From Bin55 sp009840545 (GTDB taxonomy: Bacteria; Pseudomonadota; Gammaproteobacteria; Pseudomonadales; Azotimanducaceae), in the NCBI GenBank assembly GCA_965208815.1, contig OZ242357.1, positions 1,488,001 through 1,552,000 on the forward strand: DNA of 64,000 bases, given 5' to 3'. The first letter of the stretch is position 1. The number at the start of each line of letters is the position of its first letter. The translations under genes and the position numbers were made by a program. The notes below the pieces were generated by a model, which had not been told where the DNA came from, did not search any database, and was given only the letters and a program-made list of their open reading frames with translations. This document shows positions 27,381 through 36,045 of the stretch, one piece after another.

Positions 27381-28124
27381 TTGAAACGGATTATTGTTGC
27401 CTTATTGGTCATTGGGTCGCTTGCACTAATTGCGGACACACAGAAGATGATCGAAGACATAAATGAACTCGCTCGTCTTACGGAGCGCTACACCAACATC
27501 TCTGAGTTCGATAAAGATGTCATGAAGACATTAGAGAAGATTGACCGCTCAAAATTTGTCCCAGACTTCCTGAAGCGCGACGCATTTCGCAACCAACCAC
27601 TCCCAATCGGACATGGTCAAACAATTTCACAACCGTATATCGTTGCTCTGATGACGCATTTGCTTGATATTCAGAATTCGGACCGAGTGCTCGAGATAGG
27701 AACCGGATCGGGCTATCAGGCGGCGGTCCTCGCTGAACTCGCCAAGGATGTCTTCACCATCGAAATAGTTCCCGAATTGGCCAAGACAGCGAAGAAGCGA
27801 TTGAGCGATCTCAAATACGAGAATGTCGCCGTCAAAGAGGGAGATGGATGGTATGGTTGGCCGGATGCTGCTCCTTTCGACAAGATTATCGTTACGGCCG
27901 TTGCGAAGGAAATCCCGCCTGAATTGATTGAACAGTTGAAGGTTGGCGGGCTCATCGTTATGCCCGTTGGCGACTCCGAAGGTAGTCAGGACCTCATGTT
28001 GGGTGCCAAACAGAAGGACGGAACTCTAGATTCAGAATCCATTCTGCCCGTTCAATTCGTTCCTTTGACAGGCGAGGGAGTGCTAACTCTTCGTAGCCAG
28101 GAGTCCAACGGAAAAGACAAGTGA
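27381..28124 (+). CDS. pcm: Protein-L-isoaspartate O-methyltransferase, probably exported
   Basis: A 247-residue SAM-dependent methyltransferase repairing isoaspartyl damage. The family segment GHGQTISQP is at 77-85 and SAM motif I (VLEIGTGSGYQ) at 103-113. Compared with cytosolic Pcm it has about 20 extra residues at the N-terminus that look like a signal peptide or anchor (KRIIVALLVIGSLALIA), so it may act in the periplasm. The start is TTG at 27381, preceded by GAGGAAG; the hydrophobic leader is in frame and directly joined to the domain. Exported Pcm would still need SAM, so the leader could be only a membrane anchor. Confidence 0.82.
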   Translation: MKRIIVALLVIGSLALIADTQKMIEDINELARLTERYTNISEFDKDVMKTLEKIDRSKFVPDFLKRDAFRNQPLPIGHGQTISQPYIVALMTHLLDIQNSDRVLEIGTGSGYQAAVLAELAKDVFTIEIVPELAKTAKKRLSDLKYENVAVKEGDGWYGWPDAAPFDKIIVTAVAKEIPPELIEQLKVGGLIVMPVGDSEGSQDLMLGAKQKDGTLDSESILPVQFVPLTGEGVLTLRSQESNGKDK

Positions 28125-28188
28125 ATTGTTCAGGTGGCGCAGTCTGTTCTTTGTGCGAGAAGACGTTTGTGCGACTGATTCGACTAGG

Positions 28189-29193
28189 CTAGAGACAAGC
28201 TTCCGCCATAAATCTCAAAGTATCAGGGTCGCGGGATCCAACGTTAATGGAAGTAACCGCACTTTCTTCCCAAGCTTGCAGTCGGTCTTTGATCCGATCC
28301 TTCGGTCCAACCAGAGACACTTCATCGGCCAATTCGTCCGGCACACTAGCAAACGCCTCGTCTCTTCTTCCGGACATGAAGAGCGCTTGAATGTGGTCCG
28401 CTTCACTACCGTATCCCATTCGTGTGACATGATCTTTGTGTACGTTGAAATTCTTCGCGCCCATGCCTCCTACATAGAAACCGATGTTCTGTTTGATTTG
28501 CATGAGTGCTCGATCAACGTCTTCATCCACAATGACAGGAACTGACGCAGCTATGTCAAAGTGAGGTGGTCGTGTCTTCAAGGACTCGCCATATAGCTGA
28601 TCCATCTTGAACGGTGATAGAAACATCGGAATCCATCCGTCGCACAGCTCCGCTCCAAGTGCAACGTTCTTTGGACCTTCCGCCCCGAGATATAGAGGAA
28701 TTTCCTCTCGAAGAGGATGCAGAATCAGCTTTAAAGGCTTGCCCAAACCCATACCGCCTTCAAGTGGCAATTGATAGTGCTTGCCATTGAATTCCACAGG
28801 ATTTTTACGTTGTACAACATCGCGAAATATCTGAATCCATTCTCTCGTACGCGCTAGCGGTTTCGGATACGGTTGCCCGTACCATCCTTCGACGACTTGG
28901 GGCCCCGACACACCAATTCCCAGACGGAGGCGACCGTTTGAAAGATAGTCGAGTGTCACAGCATGCATGGCGGCACTTGTAGGCGTTCTTGCAGAAATTT
29001 GCATGATTGAGGTTCCGAGATTGATTTTCTCGGTCTTTGCTCCAATCCAAGTCAACGGAGTGAAGCAATCCGCACCATAGATTTCTGGACACCAAATCGT
29101 GTCGTAACCCAACGACTCGGCTTCCCGTGCTAGTTGCACAATCATTTGACCACCAGGTGGACCCAAGGGACCGATTCCAAGTCCTAATCGCAT
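28189..29193 (-). CDS. LLM-class flavin-dependent oxidoreductase, possibly F420-type
   Basis: A 334-residue TIM-barrel protein of the luciferase-like monooxygenase superfamily. It shows the hallmark segments LGLGIGPLGPPGG at the start, YDTIWCPEIYGAD, GTSIMQISARTPTSAAMHA, and RLRLGIGVSGPQVVEGW. These resemble F420-dependent members, but FMN cannot be excluded and no F420 biosynthesis gene is in the window. Downstream of a thioesterase and a nitronate-monooxygenase-like gene on the same strand, it may act on acyl-CoA-type substrates. Function of the individual protein is unknown. Confidence 0.8.
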   Translation of the reverse strand: MRLGLGIGPLGPPGGQMIVQLAREAESLGYDTIWCPEIYGADCFTPLTWIGAKTEKINLGTSIMQISARTPTSAAMHAVTLDYLSNGRLRLGIGVSGPQVVEGWYGQPYPKPLARTREWIQIFRDVVQRKNPVEFNGKHYQLPLEGGMGLGKPLKLILHPLREEIPLYLGAEGPKNVALGAELCDGWIPMFLSPFKMDQLYGESLKTRPPHFDIAASVPVIVDEDVDRALMQIKQNIGFYVGGMGAKNFNVHKDHVTRMGYGSEADHIQALFMSGRRDEAFASVPDELADEVSLVGPKDRIKDRLQAWEESAVTSINVGSRDPDTLRFMAEACL

Positions 29194-29248
29194 TGTCTAT
29201 CTCCGTTAGTTAGTACTCTTTGAAGAGGGTTCGTTTTGCTCACTCGAA

Positions 29249-30103
29249 CTAAGAATAGTCGAACCGCATTAGGCCTTCCTGAGCGCAAGTGGCAACCAAT
29301 TTCCCAGATTCGGTGAAAATGCGACCTGTGGCGAGTCCACGTCCATCCCCGGTCCACTCGACGGACTGCTCGAATAAGTGCCAAGCAGTCGCATCGCAAT
29401 CGCAGTGGAACCACATTGCATGATCAAGGCTTGTCCCCTCGAAATCCGAATCCTGCCAACGCTTTCCATGTGGAATCAAAATGTGGTCAATCAGCGTGCT
29501 GTCTGACAAGTAGGCAAGTGCGGCATGATGCAATGAAGTTCGATTTCCGACAGGGATACTGACCCGCATCCACATTAGTTGGTCTTCAGTTCTAGATTGT
29601 GGAGTTCTATCTTGTGGTGGATTGATGTAGCGGATGTCCATTGGCCGCGACTGAACCGTCGTCTCATATTCCGGATCGGGCATTTGATCCCTACAAAACT
29701 GAAGGTACGAGTAATCCGAAGCAGAAGCCGATGGCACTTGTGGCATCGATCGACCCGAGTAGTTGGGGCTGCTCAAGGGAATGGACCATGACGCGAACAT
29801 CGCAAACATTTCCTTGCCTTCTTGCGATGCCACGACACGCCGATGGCTGAACGACCTTCCATCACGTATCCGTTCCACATCGTAGTCCACATTCAACATG
29901 GTGTTACCGGGACGGAGAAAATACCCATGAAGAGAGTGAATCGATCGGCCTGGGCCAACTGTCCTAACACCGGCCTCCATTGCTTGTGCGAGAAACTGTC
30001 CTCCGAACATTCTCAGTCCCTTGTCGGGACTAGCGGGTGCAGTGTAGTTGTCGTCGCCGTTTTCTCTCAGGTCGAGTAGAGAGTCGAAAGAACTAAGCGT
30101 CAT
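29249..30103 (-). CDS. tesB: Acyl-CoA thioesterase II (TesB family)
   Basis: A 284-residue double-hotdog thioesterase hydrolysing medium- and long-chain acyl-CoA to free acid and CoA. Typical segments are FGGQFLAQAMEAG, SIHSLHGYFLRPG, RDGRSFSHRRVVA in the first hotdog and SLDHAMWFH with GRGLATGRIFTESGKLVA in the second. Length is normal for TesB. It lies between the LLM oxidoreductase (55 bp downstream) and the nitronate-monooxygenase-like gene (82 bp upstream), all on the minus strand, forming a possible acyl-chain metabolism operon. Confidence 0.87.
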   Translation of the reverse strand: MTLSSFDSLLDLRENGDDNYTAPASPDKGLRMFGGQFLAQAMEAGVRTVGPGRSIHSLHGYFLRPGNTMLNVDYDVERIRDGRSFSHRRVVASQEGKEMFAMFASWSIPLSSPNYSGRSMPQVPSASASDYSYLQFCRDQMPDPEYETTVQSRPMDIRYINPPQDRTPQSRTEDQLMWMRVSIPVGNRTSLHHAALAYLSDSTLIDHILIPHGKRWQDSDFEGTSLDHAMWFHCDCDATAWHLFEQSVEWTGDGRGLATGRIFTESGKLVATCAQEGLMRFDYS

Positions 30104-30185
30104 CTGAGCCCCTTCAGATGTCGAAATCGCAGTGGAATTTCACCGCAAGTTTTCGTACAACTAGAATCCGAATTCGCTGGATTCG

Positions 30186-31337
30186 TTACTCGAGAGTCAT
30201 TGAAGCGAGTCTGTCGCTCGCTTCCGCAAAATCCTCCATGAAGTTATAGACAACCGATCTCACCGATAGGGCTTCATTCATCAAGCCCACGCCTTGACCC
30301 ACAAAATAGTTGACAAGCTTCTTGGCACCCTCGTGTTCGCTTTGGGCAAGCTGATTGATTCTTCTAAACGCCGCTTCAGCAACAACCCCTTGCAAGGGCA
30401 TGGGTAGAGGATCTGGGCTTTCTTCTGCTTGCCACGCATCGGTCCAGGCCGACTTGAGTTGACGTGTGTATTTCCCTGTTCGACTTCTTGAGCGCACTGT
30501 CTGTCTTGAATTTGCCGCAAGCATCTTTTCCTTGACAACGGGAAGTGTCTCGGCTTCGGCGGTTGTAAGCCAAACGGAACCGGTCCAAACGCCGTCTGCA
30601 CCCATAGCCATGCATGCTGCCATTTGCTTACCTGTGACAATTCCGCCTGCTGCCAGCACAACCATGCCGGAGTCCTTTAACTCTTCGAGTACTTCAGGAA
30701 CGAGTACTAGAGTTGAAACTTCTCCACAGTGGCCGCCAGCTTCAGTGCCTGCAACGATGCAAACATCAACACCGGATTCTCGGTGCTTGATTGCGTGTTC
30801 CTTCGCACCAGCTAGCGCACCCACAACAACGTTGTTGGCTCTAGCTCTTTCAACCATGAAATCTGGTGGTGCTCCCAGAGCATTAACAACCATTTTGACA
30901 GGATGTGCGAAGGCAGTCTCTAACACCCTGTCCGCTCCGACTTTCCTCATGTTGTCGCCGACTCCACCTCGCATGGTTCCCTTCCAAAGGTCCTTGGTAT
31001 CGATATCGTGAGTCGCAAGCAGGTGTTCGATATAGCGCTTGTGTTCTTCAGGAATTCGCGACTCCAATTCTTCTCTTGTCAGTGCAGACTCTTTGTTGTC
31101 CATGCTCGTCGGTACGAGCAAGTCCACTCCGTAAGGTTTTCCGTCGCAATGTTCGTCAATCCAGCTTAGTTCGATGTCAAGTGATACGGGGGAGTGCCCC
31201 ACCGCACCTAATACTCCGAATCCTCCAGCGGCACTTACTTCCGCAACCACGTCGCGACAATGGCTGAAGGCAAACAGGGGGAATTCGATTCCAAGCAATT
31301 CGCAGGCTTTCGATTTCATAAGTTTTTTTGTACGCAC
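30186..31337 (-). CDS. Nitronate monooxygenase / 2-nitropropane dioxygenase-like protein
   Basis: A 383-residue FMN-dependent TIM-barrel protein. The family pattern is clear: SAAGGFGVLGAVG near residue 34, GTEAGGHCG in the middle (the catalytic-His region of nitronate monooxygenases), and LAAGGIVTGKQMAACMAMGADGVWTGS for phosphate binding. It could oxidise nitronates, but many relatives are enoyl-reductase-like or of unknown function. The likelier start is the internal ATG at 31319 (MKSKACELLG), which begins the conserved domain; the first ATG adds six residues. It heads a minus-strand group with tesB and the LLM gene. Confidence 0.8.
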   Translation of the reverse strand: MRTKKLMKSKACELLGIEFPLFAFSHCRDVVAEVSAAGGFGVLGAVGHSPVSLDIELSWIDEHCDGKPYGVDLLVPTSMDNKESALTREELESRIPEEHKRYIEHLLATHDIDTKDLWKGTMRGGVGDNMRKVGADRVLETAFAHPVKMVVNALGAPPDFMVERARANNVVVGALAGAKEHAIKHRESGVDVCIVAGTEAGGHCGEVSTLVLVPEVLEELKDSGMVVLAAGGIVTGKQMAACMAMGADGVWTGSVWLTTAEAETLPVVKEKMLAANSRQTVRSRSRTGKYTRQLKSAWTDAWQAEESPDPLPMPLQGVVAEAAFRRINQLAQSEHEGAKKLVNYFVGQGVGLMNEALSVRSVVYNFMEDFAEASDRLASMTLE

Positions 31338-31453
31338 TCACTAGTAGTGTTTCTGATTTTACTGAGTTTCCTAAACCCGGTTGTGGGGTACGAGGCGCGT
31401 AGAATCGACCGAACCTTCAGTGGCAAATAGAATTTGTAGCGTCAGTTAGGTAT

Positions 31454-32353
31454 ATGGATGAGGGATCAAACGTACCTATGAAGGCGAATCTCCTTGGCAG
31501 GAAGAAATGGATTGCTTATGCCTTAGTCGCATTTGCTGTCAGCACTACCTGTGAGGGGAAAGTACTACATGATTCAGCCAAATTGACTGAATCGGACTTC
31601 CCGCAGACTGAACCGAGCGGTAGTGCCTCTACTCCATCCAGCGGACTACAGATAACTGTAGATGAGAGTTGGCACTTGGACAACTTGGACAATGTGGCAA
31701 GTATTCTCAACGAGACTGCGAGTTACATCTACTCACATCTCAGAGACAGTCCAAATTTCCAAGTGGTTGTCGGATACGACCGAGAAATGGGTCCGATTTC
31801 TCTCTACCGAAATGGCGATCAGCAATTTGATCGAGTGCTACTCAGCAATACCCCATTGGAGTACCGACCCCAAATCATGTATCAATTCTCGCACGAGTTT
31901 TGCCATGTGATTTCGGACTACAACCGCATTAGATCGACCGATTCAAAGAACGAGTGGTTTCACGAAGCACTATGCGAGTTGGCCTCGATTTTCGTGTTGC
32001 ATTCAACAGAGGAGCCGGCTCTCAAGAAGTATATAGACGACTACCTTGAGGAGTCACGCGACACGCTAGCCGGCATAGAAGACTTCGGAACTTGGATTTC
32101 CAGTAAGGAAGAGGGACTGAGAACACGCGCTGCAGGACGTCACGATCGGAAGACCAACGCGGTAGTCGCCTACAGGCTACATCCGCTATTCAAGCAGTAT
32201 CCAGCACTTTGGAATACACTGTGGCACTTGCCCAAGTCCGACAGCACACTAGCGGTATACATTGAGGAGTGGAAGCAAGCGATTGACGATCAGGACAGTC
32301 CGCTGCTGGACAAACTGCAAGAGCTTCTGTTAGGTACGTCGGACAAATTGTGA
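31454..32353 (+). CDS. Exported putative zinc metallopeptidase, family not recognised
   Basis: A 299-residue protein of no family I recognise. A second ATG at 31478 may be the real start, since it gives a compact signal peptide (basic GRKKW then hydrophobic AYALVAFAVSTT). The mature part contains SHEFCHVISDY, an HEXXH zinc helix (H147, E148, H151 from the first Met), followed by NEWFHEALCELASIF, whose Glu residues could be the third ligand as in gluzincins. This suggests a small secreted or periplasmic metallopeptidase. It stands alone between minus-strand metabolic genes and a PhyH gene. Activity is inference; the motif is visible. Confidence 0.65.
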   Translation: MDEGSNVPMKANLLGRKKWIAYALVAFAVSTTCEGKVLHDSAKLTESDFPQTEPSGSASTPSSGLQITVDESWHLDNLDNVASILNETASYIYSHLRDSPNFQVVVGYDREMGPISLYRNGDQQFDRVLLSNTPLEYRPQIMYQFSHEFCHVISDYNRIRSTDSKNEWFHEALCELASIFVLHSTEEPALKKYIDDYLEESRDTLAGIEDFGTWISSKEEGLRTRAAGRHDRKTNAVVAYRLHPLFKQYPALWNTLWHLPKSDSTLAVYIEEWKQAIDDQDSPLLDKLQELLLGTSDKL

Positions 32354-32441
32354 CGGACGCGAAACTAAAAGACGAATGATTGTCCACAGGCTCAATTTCG
32401 GGCGTTGCGGTATTGGATCCAACCTTTCTTAAGTTTTAGTG

Positions 32442-33203
32442 ATGCTTACCAATCTCCAAATCCAACAGTATCAAGAAGATGGTTTCGTCATTCCCGACTT
32501 TCATTTGGATGAGAGCACCATTCAGTCCATTCGAGACGACCACACGCGATTTGTGGAGAAATTTCCGCAGTTCTACGACTACTGTGGTGCACTACTGGTT
32601 TATGACTTGGCTTTTTTGAATTACGCCCGAAACGACACCATCCTGAACATGGTTGAGCAAGTATTGGGATCCAACATCGCACTATGGAACAGTAGCCTGT
32701 TTGCTAAGCCAGCCAAAGTCGGGAGCAAGACTCCTTGGCACCAAGACGGCGAATACTGGCCAATTCGTCCTTTGGCCACTTGTTCCGTCTGGATTGCAGT
32801 GGACGACTCCACACGAGCGAATGGATGTCTACGTTTCATTCCCGGTTCGCATCGGTCGCGACGACTTTCGTCGCACCACCAAAATGACGCGAAAGGACTG
32901 TCGCTCCCACTTGAACTTGATGCGGATCAGTTTGACGAAACTGAGTCCGTTGACATCGAACTGGAAGCAGGACAGATTTCCATGCACGATGTCTACTTGA
33001 TGCACTCCTCCGAGCCCAATCTGTCGAACAAACCCCGCCGCGGTATGACGCTGCGATTCATGCCCACTACCTCCGTATATCGACGCGATTTGAGTTCTGG
33101 ACCAAGTGCGAGAATTGATCGAGCAAGATCCTTGTTCCTTATGAAGGGAACGGATGTGTCGGGAGAGAACGACTTTCGCTTGCGATTGCCTGGAGACTAT
33201 TAA
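32442..33203 (+). CDS. Phytanoyl-CoA dioxygenase (PhyH) family protein
   Basis: A 253-residue Fe(II)/2-oxoglutarate oxygenase. Numbered from a GTG directly before the ATG, the iron ligands are H101 and D103 (WHQDGEYW) and distal H189, with R201 for 2-oxoglutarate. Other family marks are IPGSHRSR and MHSSEPNLSNKPRRG. It is shorter than the PhyH at 9787 and closer to small-molecule hydroxylases. It stands between the putative metallopeptidase and the NYN gene without tight coupling to either, so its substrate cannot be guessed from context. Confidence 0.85.
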   Translation: MLTNLQIQQYQEDGFVIPDFHLDESTIQSIRDDHTRFVEKFPQFYDYCGALLVYDLAFLNYARNDTILNMVEQVLGSNIALWNSSLFAKPAKVGSKTPWHQDGEYWPIRPLATCSVWIAVDDSTRANGCLRFIPGSHRSRRLSSHHQNDAKGLSLPLELDADQFDETESVDIELEAGQISMHDVYLMHSSEPNLSNKPRRGMTLRFMPTTSVYRRDLSSGPSARIDRARSLFLMKGTDVSGENDFRLRLPGDY

Positions 33204-33671
33204 AGAGCGGAAGAGAGGTTTGAATGGTGTCGTGATGTGCATCGGCATTCACTGCGTGGTTCCCAGTGCAGAGATTGAGTGACCTAAAGTAAAGCGTACT
33301 TGCATTAGGATAAGTTCGGATGCGCCATTTAGGCTCGTGTAGTGATCCTTTGTAAGATGTTGGAGGTAAGAGAATCCGAGTCACCCCTCTGGCTCTTAAT
33401 TAGGTTAGGCAACAACACGAGTAGCTAACTCGCAGGACCGCTTCTAATTGATTCAGGAAACTGAATTAGGTATGCTACTTGTGGCTACTCTTGAATGTAG
33501 CGATGTCGCCTCTTGCAGGCGAATACTATTAGTAACGATTGCGTTTTAGTTAGATTTGATAGATGCATAGACACTCTGGTATTCAGCCTAATCCGTTTGC
33601 GATTCGTCATTTGGCAAGAAAAGAGGCACCAACACATCTTAGTTCTCTTAATACCGAGGAATAGTGACACC
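33204..33671. other. Intergenic region before NYN gene
   Basis: About 470 bp, AT-rich, with no convincing gene, RNA or inverted repeat. An open frame in phase with the NYN gene begins at 33513, but the conserved domain starts at the ATG at 33672. Confidence 0.4.
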
Positions 33672-34652
33672 ATGCGAACTCAAATAGCAATTTTCGTAGA
33701 TGCAGGATACCTGTGTGCTTTAGGTTCGATGGCGCTCACAGGAGAAGCAATGCCACGAACTCGTGTCGGTATCAACTCTGAAGTTCTTTCTCAAGAGTTA
33801 AAGCAGGTTGTACGTGACCTAGTGGGCGCGCGACCAATTCTTCGAATCTACTGGTACGAAACTGGTTCGCAGAATCGATCAATGTCCAATGAGCAACTGC
33901 GGATATGTGAAAGCGACGATTTCAAGCTCCGACTGGTGTCGCTGCACCCCCAAAACGTCCGTACAGGAACAGCCACAGCAATCTCGAGAGACTTAATGGA
34001 ATTGAGTCGAAAAGGCTCTATCTCAGATGCCCTGATATTGGCTCGCAATGACACCTTGCGTACCGGAATCGAGATTTGTCAATCGTACGGCATTCGTGTA
34101 CACATGCTTGAAGTATTTGCGAATGAGAATGCGCGGTTCTCATGGCTTCGAGCGGATACAGACACCTCCACAGCGTGGCGAATTGATGTATTAAAGCGGT
34201 TCTTGTTCGAGCAGGATGTTGTTCCGGAAGCGCAAAATCAGTTCTACGGTCATGCCCTCAATACGCCTGCAACCCCAACCCCTCCTTTGACTCCTCGGCT
34301 GTCCGAAGCAACTATTCCCGATCAAACACGCGAGACGATTCACACAGTTGTTAGAGACTACATCGACGAGCTGTATGACGATGAAATGGAGTCATGCATG
34401 GAATACTGGAAGACCGGCAGAGGCGTGCCGAATACCTATGACAAGTCTTTGCTCTTTGAGTGCCGCAATTCGTTGGATCGAAATCTATCGGAAAGTGAAC
34501 GTCAGGTAATGCGAAATAGTTTTCGAACATTCGTGGAAGAGAGAGTTCAAGAGATGGACGAGACCAAAGAGGAAGAGGACCAGGTAGACGGCGAATACGA
34601 CCCTATCGACGATTCAAACGAGGATGACTACGACGACGAATTCAGTCGTTGA
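33672..34652 (+). CDS. NYN-domain (PIN-like) protein with acidic tail
   Basis: A 326-residue protein. Residues ~1-150 form an NYN domain, a PIN-like nuclease fold: IAIFVDAGYL (D10) opens it, D107 lies in SRDLMEL, and SDALILARNDTLRTGIE supplies further acidic residues (D119, D127). NYN proteins are typically RNases or RNA-binding proteins; the acidic cluster looks intact. Residues ~210-270 are a Pro/Thr-rich linker and a helical region. The last ~30 residues are extremely acidic (Glu/Asp-rich). The gene is alone on its strand; the aldo/keto reductase converges on it. Target RNA unknown. Confidence 0.75.
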   Translation: MRTQIAIFVDAGYLCALGSMALTGEAMPRTRVGINSEVLSQELKQVVRDLVGARPILRIYWYETGSQNRSMSNEQLRICESDDFKLRLVSLHPQNVRTGTATAISRDLMELSRKGSISDALILARNDTLRTGIEICQSYGIRVHMLEVFANENARFSWLRADTDTSTAWRIDVLKRFLFEQDVVPEAQNQFYGHALNTPATPTPPLTPRLSEATIPDQTRETIHTVVRDYIDELYDDEMESCMEYWKTGRGVPNTYDKSLLFECRNSLDRNLSESERQVMRNSFRTFVEERVQEMDETKEEEDQVDGEYDPIDDSNEDDYDDEFSR

Positions 34653-34701
34653 GAGATAGTTGCGCCTCTGAGACAAAATAATCTTGAACGGTCGTCTTGA
34701 G

Positions 34702-35748
34702 CTAAGACGTCCCGATAGAAAGCAAGTTCTCTACTGGGCTGTAGAGTTCCTCCAAGTACTCGACATCTTCATCGGAAAGATCAATTGCGCTGGCCTCAAC
34801 CAGTTCCTCTAGTTGCGAAACGCGCGACACACCGACGATAGGTGAAGTGATTTCAGGCTTGCTGAGCAACCATGCTATTGCTATTTGAGCTGGTTTCTTT
34901 CCGTACTTCTCGGCTGTTTCTGCAACTCGGTCAGCAATCTTGAAGTCTGCATCACCTCGGTAGAGACTCTCTGTCCTTATCCGGTCCCTACCTGACGATC
35001 GGGAAGTGGATCCTCCAGAAAATCCGCCGCGATACGATCCAGCAAGAATTCCACGCGCCAATGGCGACCATGGGGTAAGTGCTATGCCCGTCGAGGAACA
35101 GTAAGGGTTCATTTCACGTTCCTCTTCTCGGTAGATTAAGTTGTAGTGGTTTTGCATCGATACGAACTCTGTCCATCCATGGGCCCGAGCGGTTAACTGC
35201 AACTCTGCAAATTGCCACGCAAACATCGAAGAAGCACCAAGGTACAGAACTTTTCCAGCCTTCACAACATCATGAAGTGCTTCCAATGTTTCTTCAATGG
35301 GCACGGACGTTTGGCCACGCACGCCATGGGGGTGGCGGTGTATTACTAAGTGATCGACGTAGTCGTGACCTAGTCTAGACAGACTGGCATCCACTCCTTC
35401 GAAAATATGCTTGCGGGAGAGACCTCCCTGATTTGGTCCCGGACCCATGGGGATGGCAACTTTGGTTGCAAGAACGTACTCGTCTCGTTGAAACATTGAA
35501 CTGAGTATCTTTCCAACAACGCGTTCGCTCGCCCCTAGTCCGTAGACATTCGCACAATCGAAGAAGTAGAGCCCGTTGTCGAATGCAGTCTTAAAAATTG
35601 GACGAGCTTGGTCTTCAGGCAACGTCCAATCGCCTTGGTGACCGCGTCCTGGCTCTCCAAAGTTCATAGTTCCAAGGCAGAGATTGGAGACTCGCATTCC
35701 ACATTTTTTGCCAAGGGGAACAGATGAGAGCATTTGTCTTATATTCAA
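34702..35748 (-). CDS. Aldo/keto reductase
   Basis: A 348-residue NADPH-dependent (alpha/beta)8-barrel reductase. The catalytic tetrad regions are visible: FFDCANVYG (Asp and Tyr), VLATKVAIPMG (Lys) and LVIHRHPHG (His). The C-terminal cofactor part has TPWSPLARGILAG and SPIVGVSRVSQLEE. It is closest to the YajO/Tas-like group acting on aldehydes and ketosugars. It is convergent with the NYN gene (49 bp gap) and has about 300 bp of unassigned sequence upstream (35749-36045), where nothing was recognised. Confidence 0.87.
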   Translation of the reverse strand: MNIRQMLSSVPLGKKCGMRVSNLCLGTMNFGEPGRGHQGDWTLPEDQARPIFKTAFDNGLYFFDCANVYGLGASERVVGKILSSMFQRDEYVLATKVAIPMGPGPNQGGLSRKHIFEGVDASLSRLGHDYVDHLVIHRHPHGVRGQTSVPIEETLEALHDVVKAGKVLYLGASSMFAWQFAELQLTARAHGWTEFVSMQNHYNLIYREEEREMNPYCSSTGIALTPWSPLARGILAGSYRGGFSGGSTSRSSGRDRIRTESLYRGDADFKIADRVAETAEKYGKKPAQIAIAWLLSKPEITSPIVGVSRVSQLEELVEASAIDLSDEDVEYLEELYSPVENLLSIGTS

Positions 35749-36045
35749 ACTTCAGGCTCTGCAAATATTAGCCAAAGTACCATTGGCCAAGAGCAACATT
35801 GCTCTGCAATCGAATTGTCTATCCTCGAGAGCAAGTGTGTTAGGTGCTGAGTTCTCTTATCGATGTCAGGTAGACATTGTCAGCTCACAGCTTTGAAAGT
35901 AGCTTATCTACGATATGTGAAAATATTAGAAGACCTTGCCTTAAGTCCACGTGCTTAGATGCGTTGGACGGCTACGGCGGTCAATTGAGGGAGGTAACGA
36001 TCTACTTCGTGGCGAGTTCATCTAACACGAAAAGGCAGTGGTCAA

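Noticed and set aside
33513..33671. Upstream extension of the NYN protein
   Set aside because: The NYN domain begins immediately after the ATG at 33672; the extra residues show no pattern.
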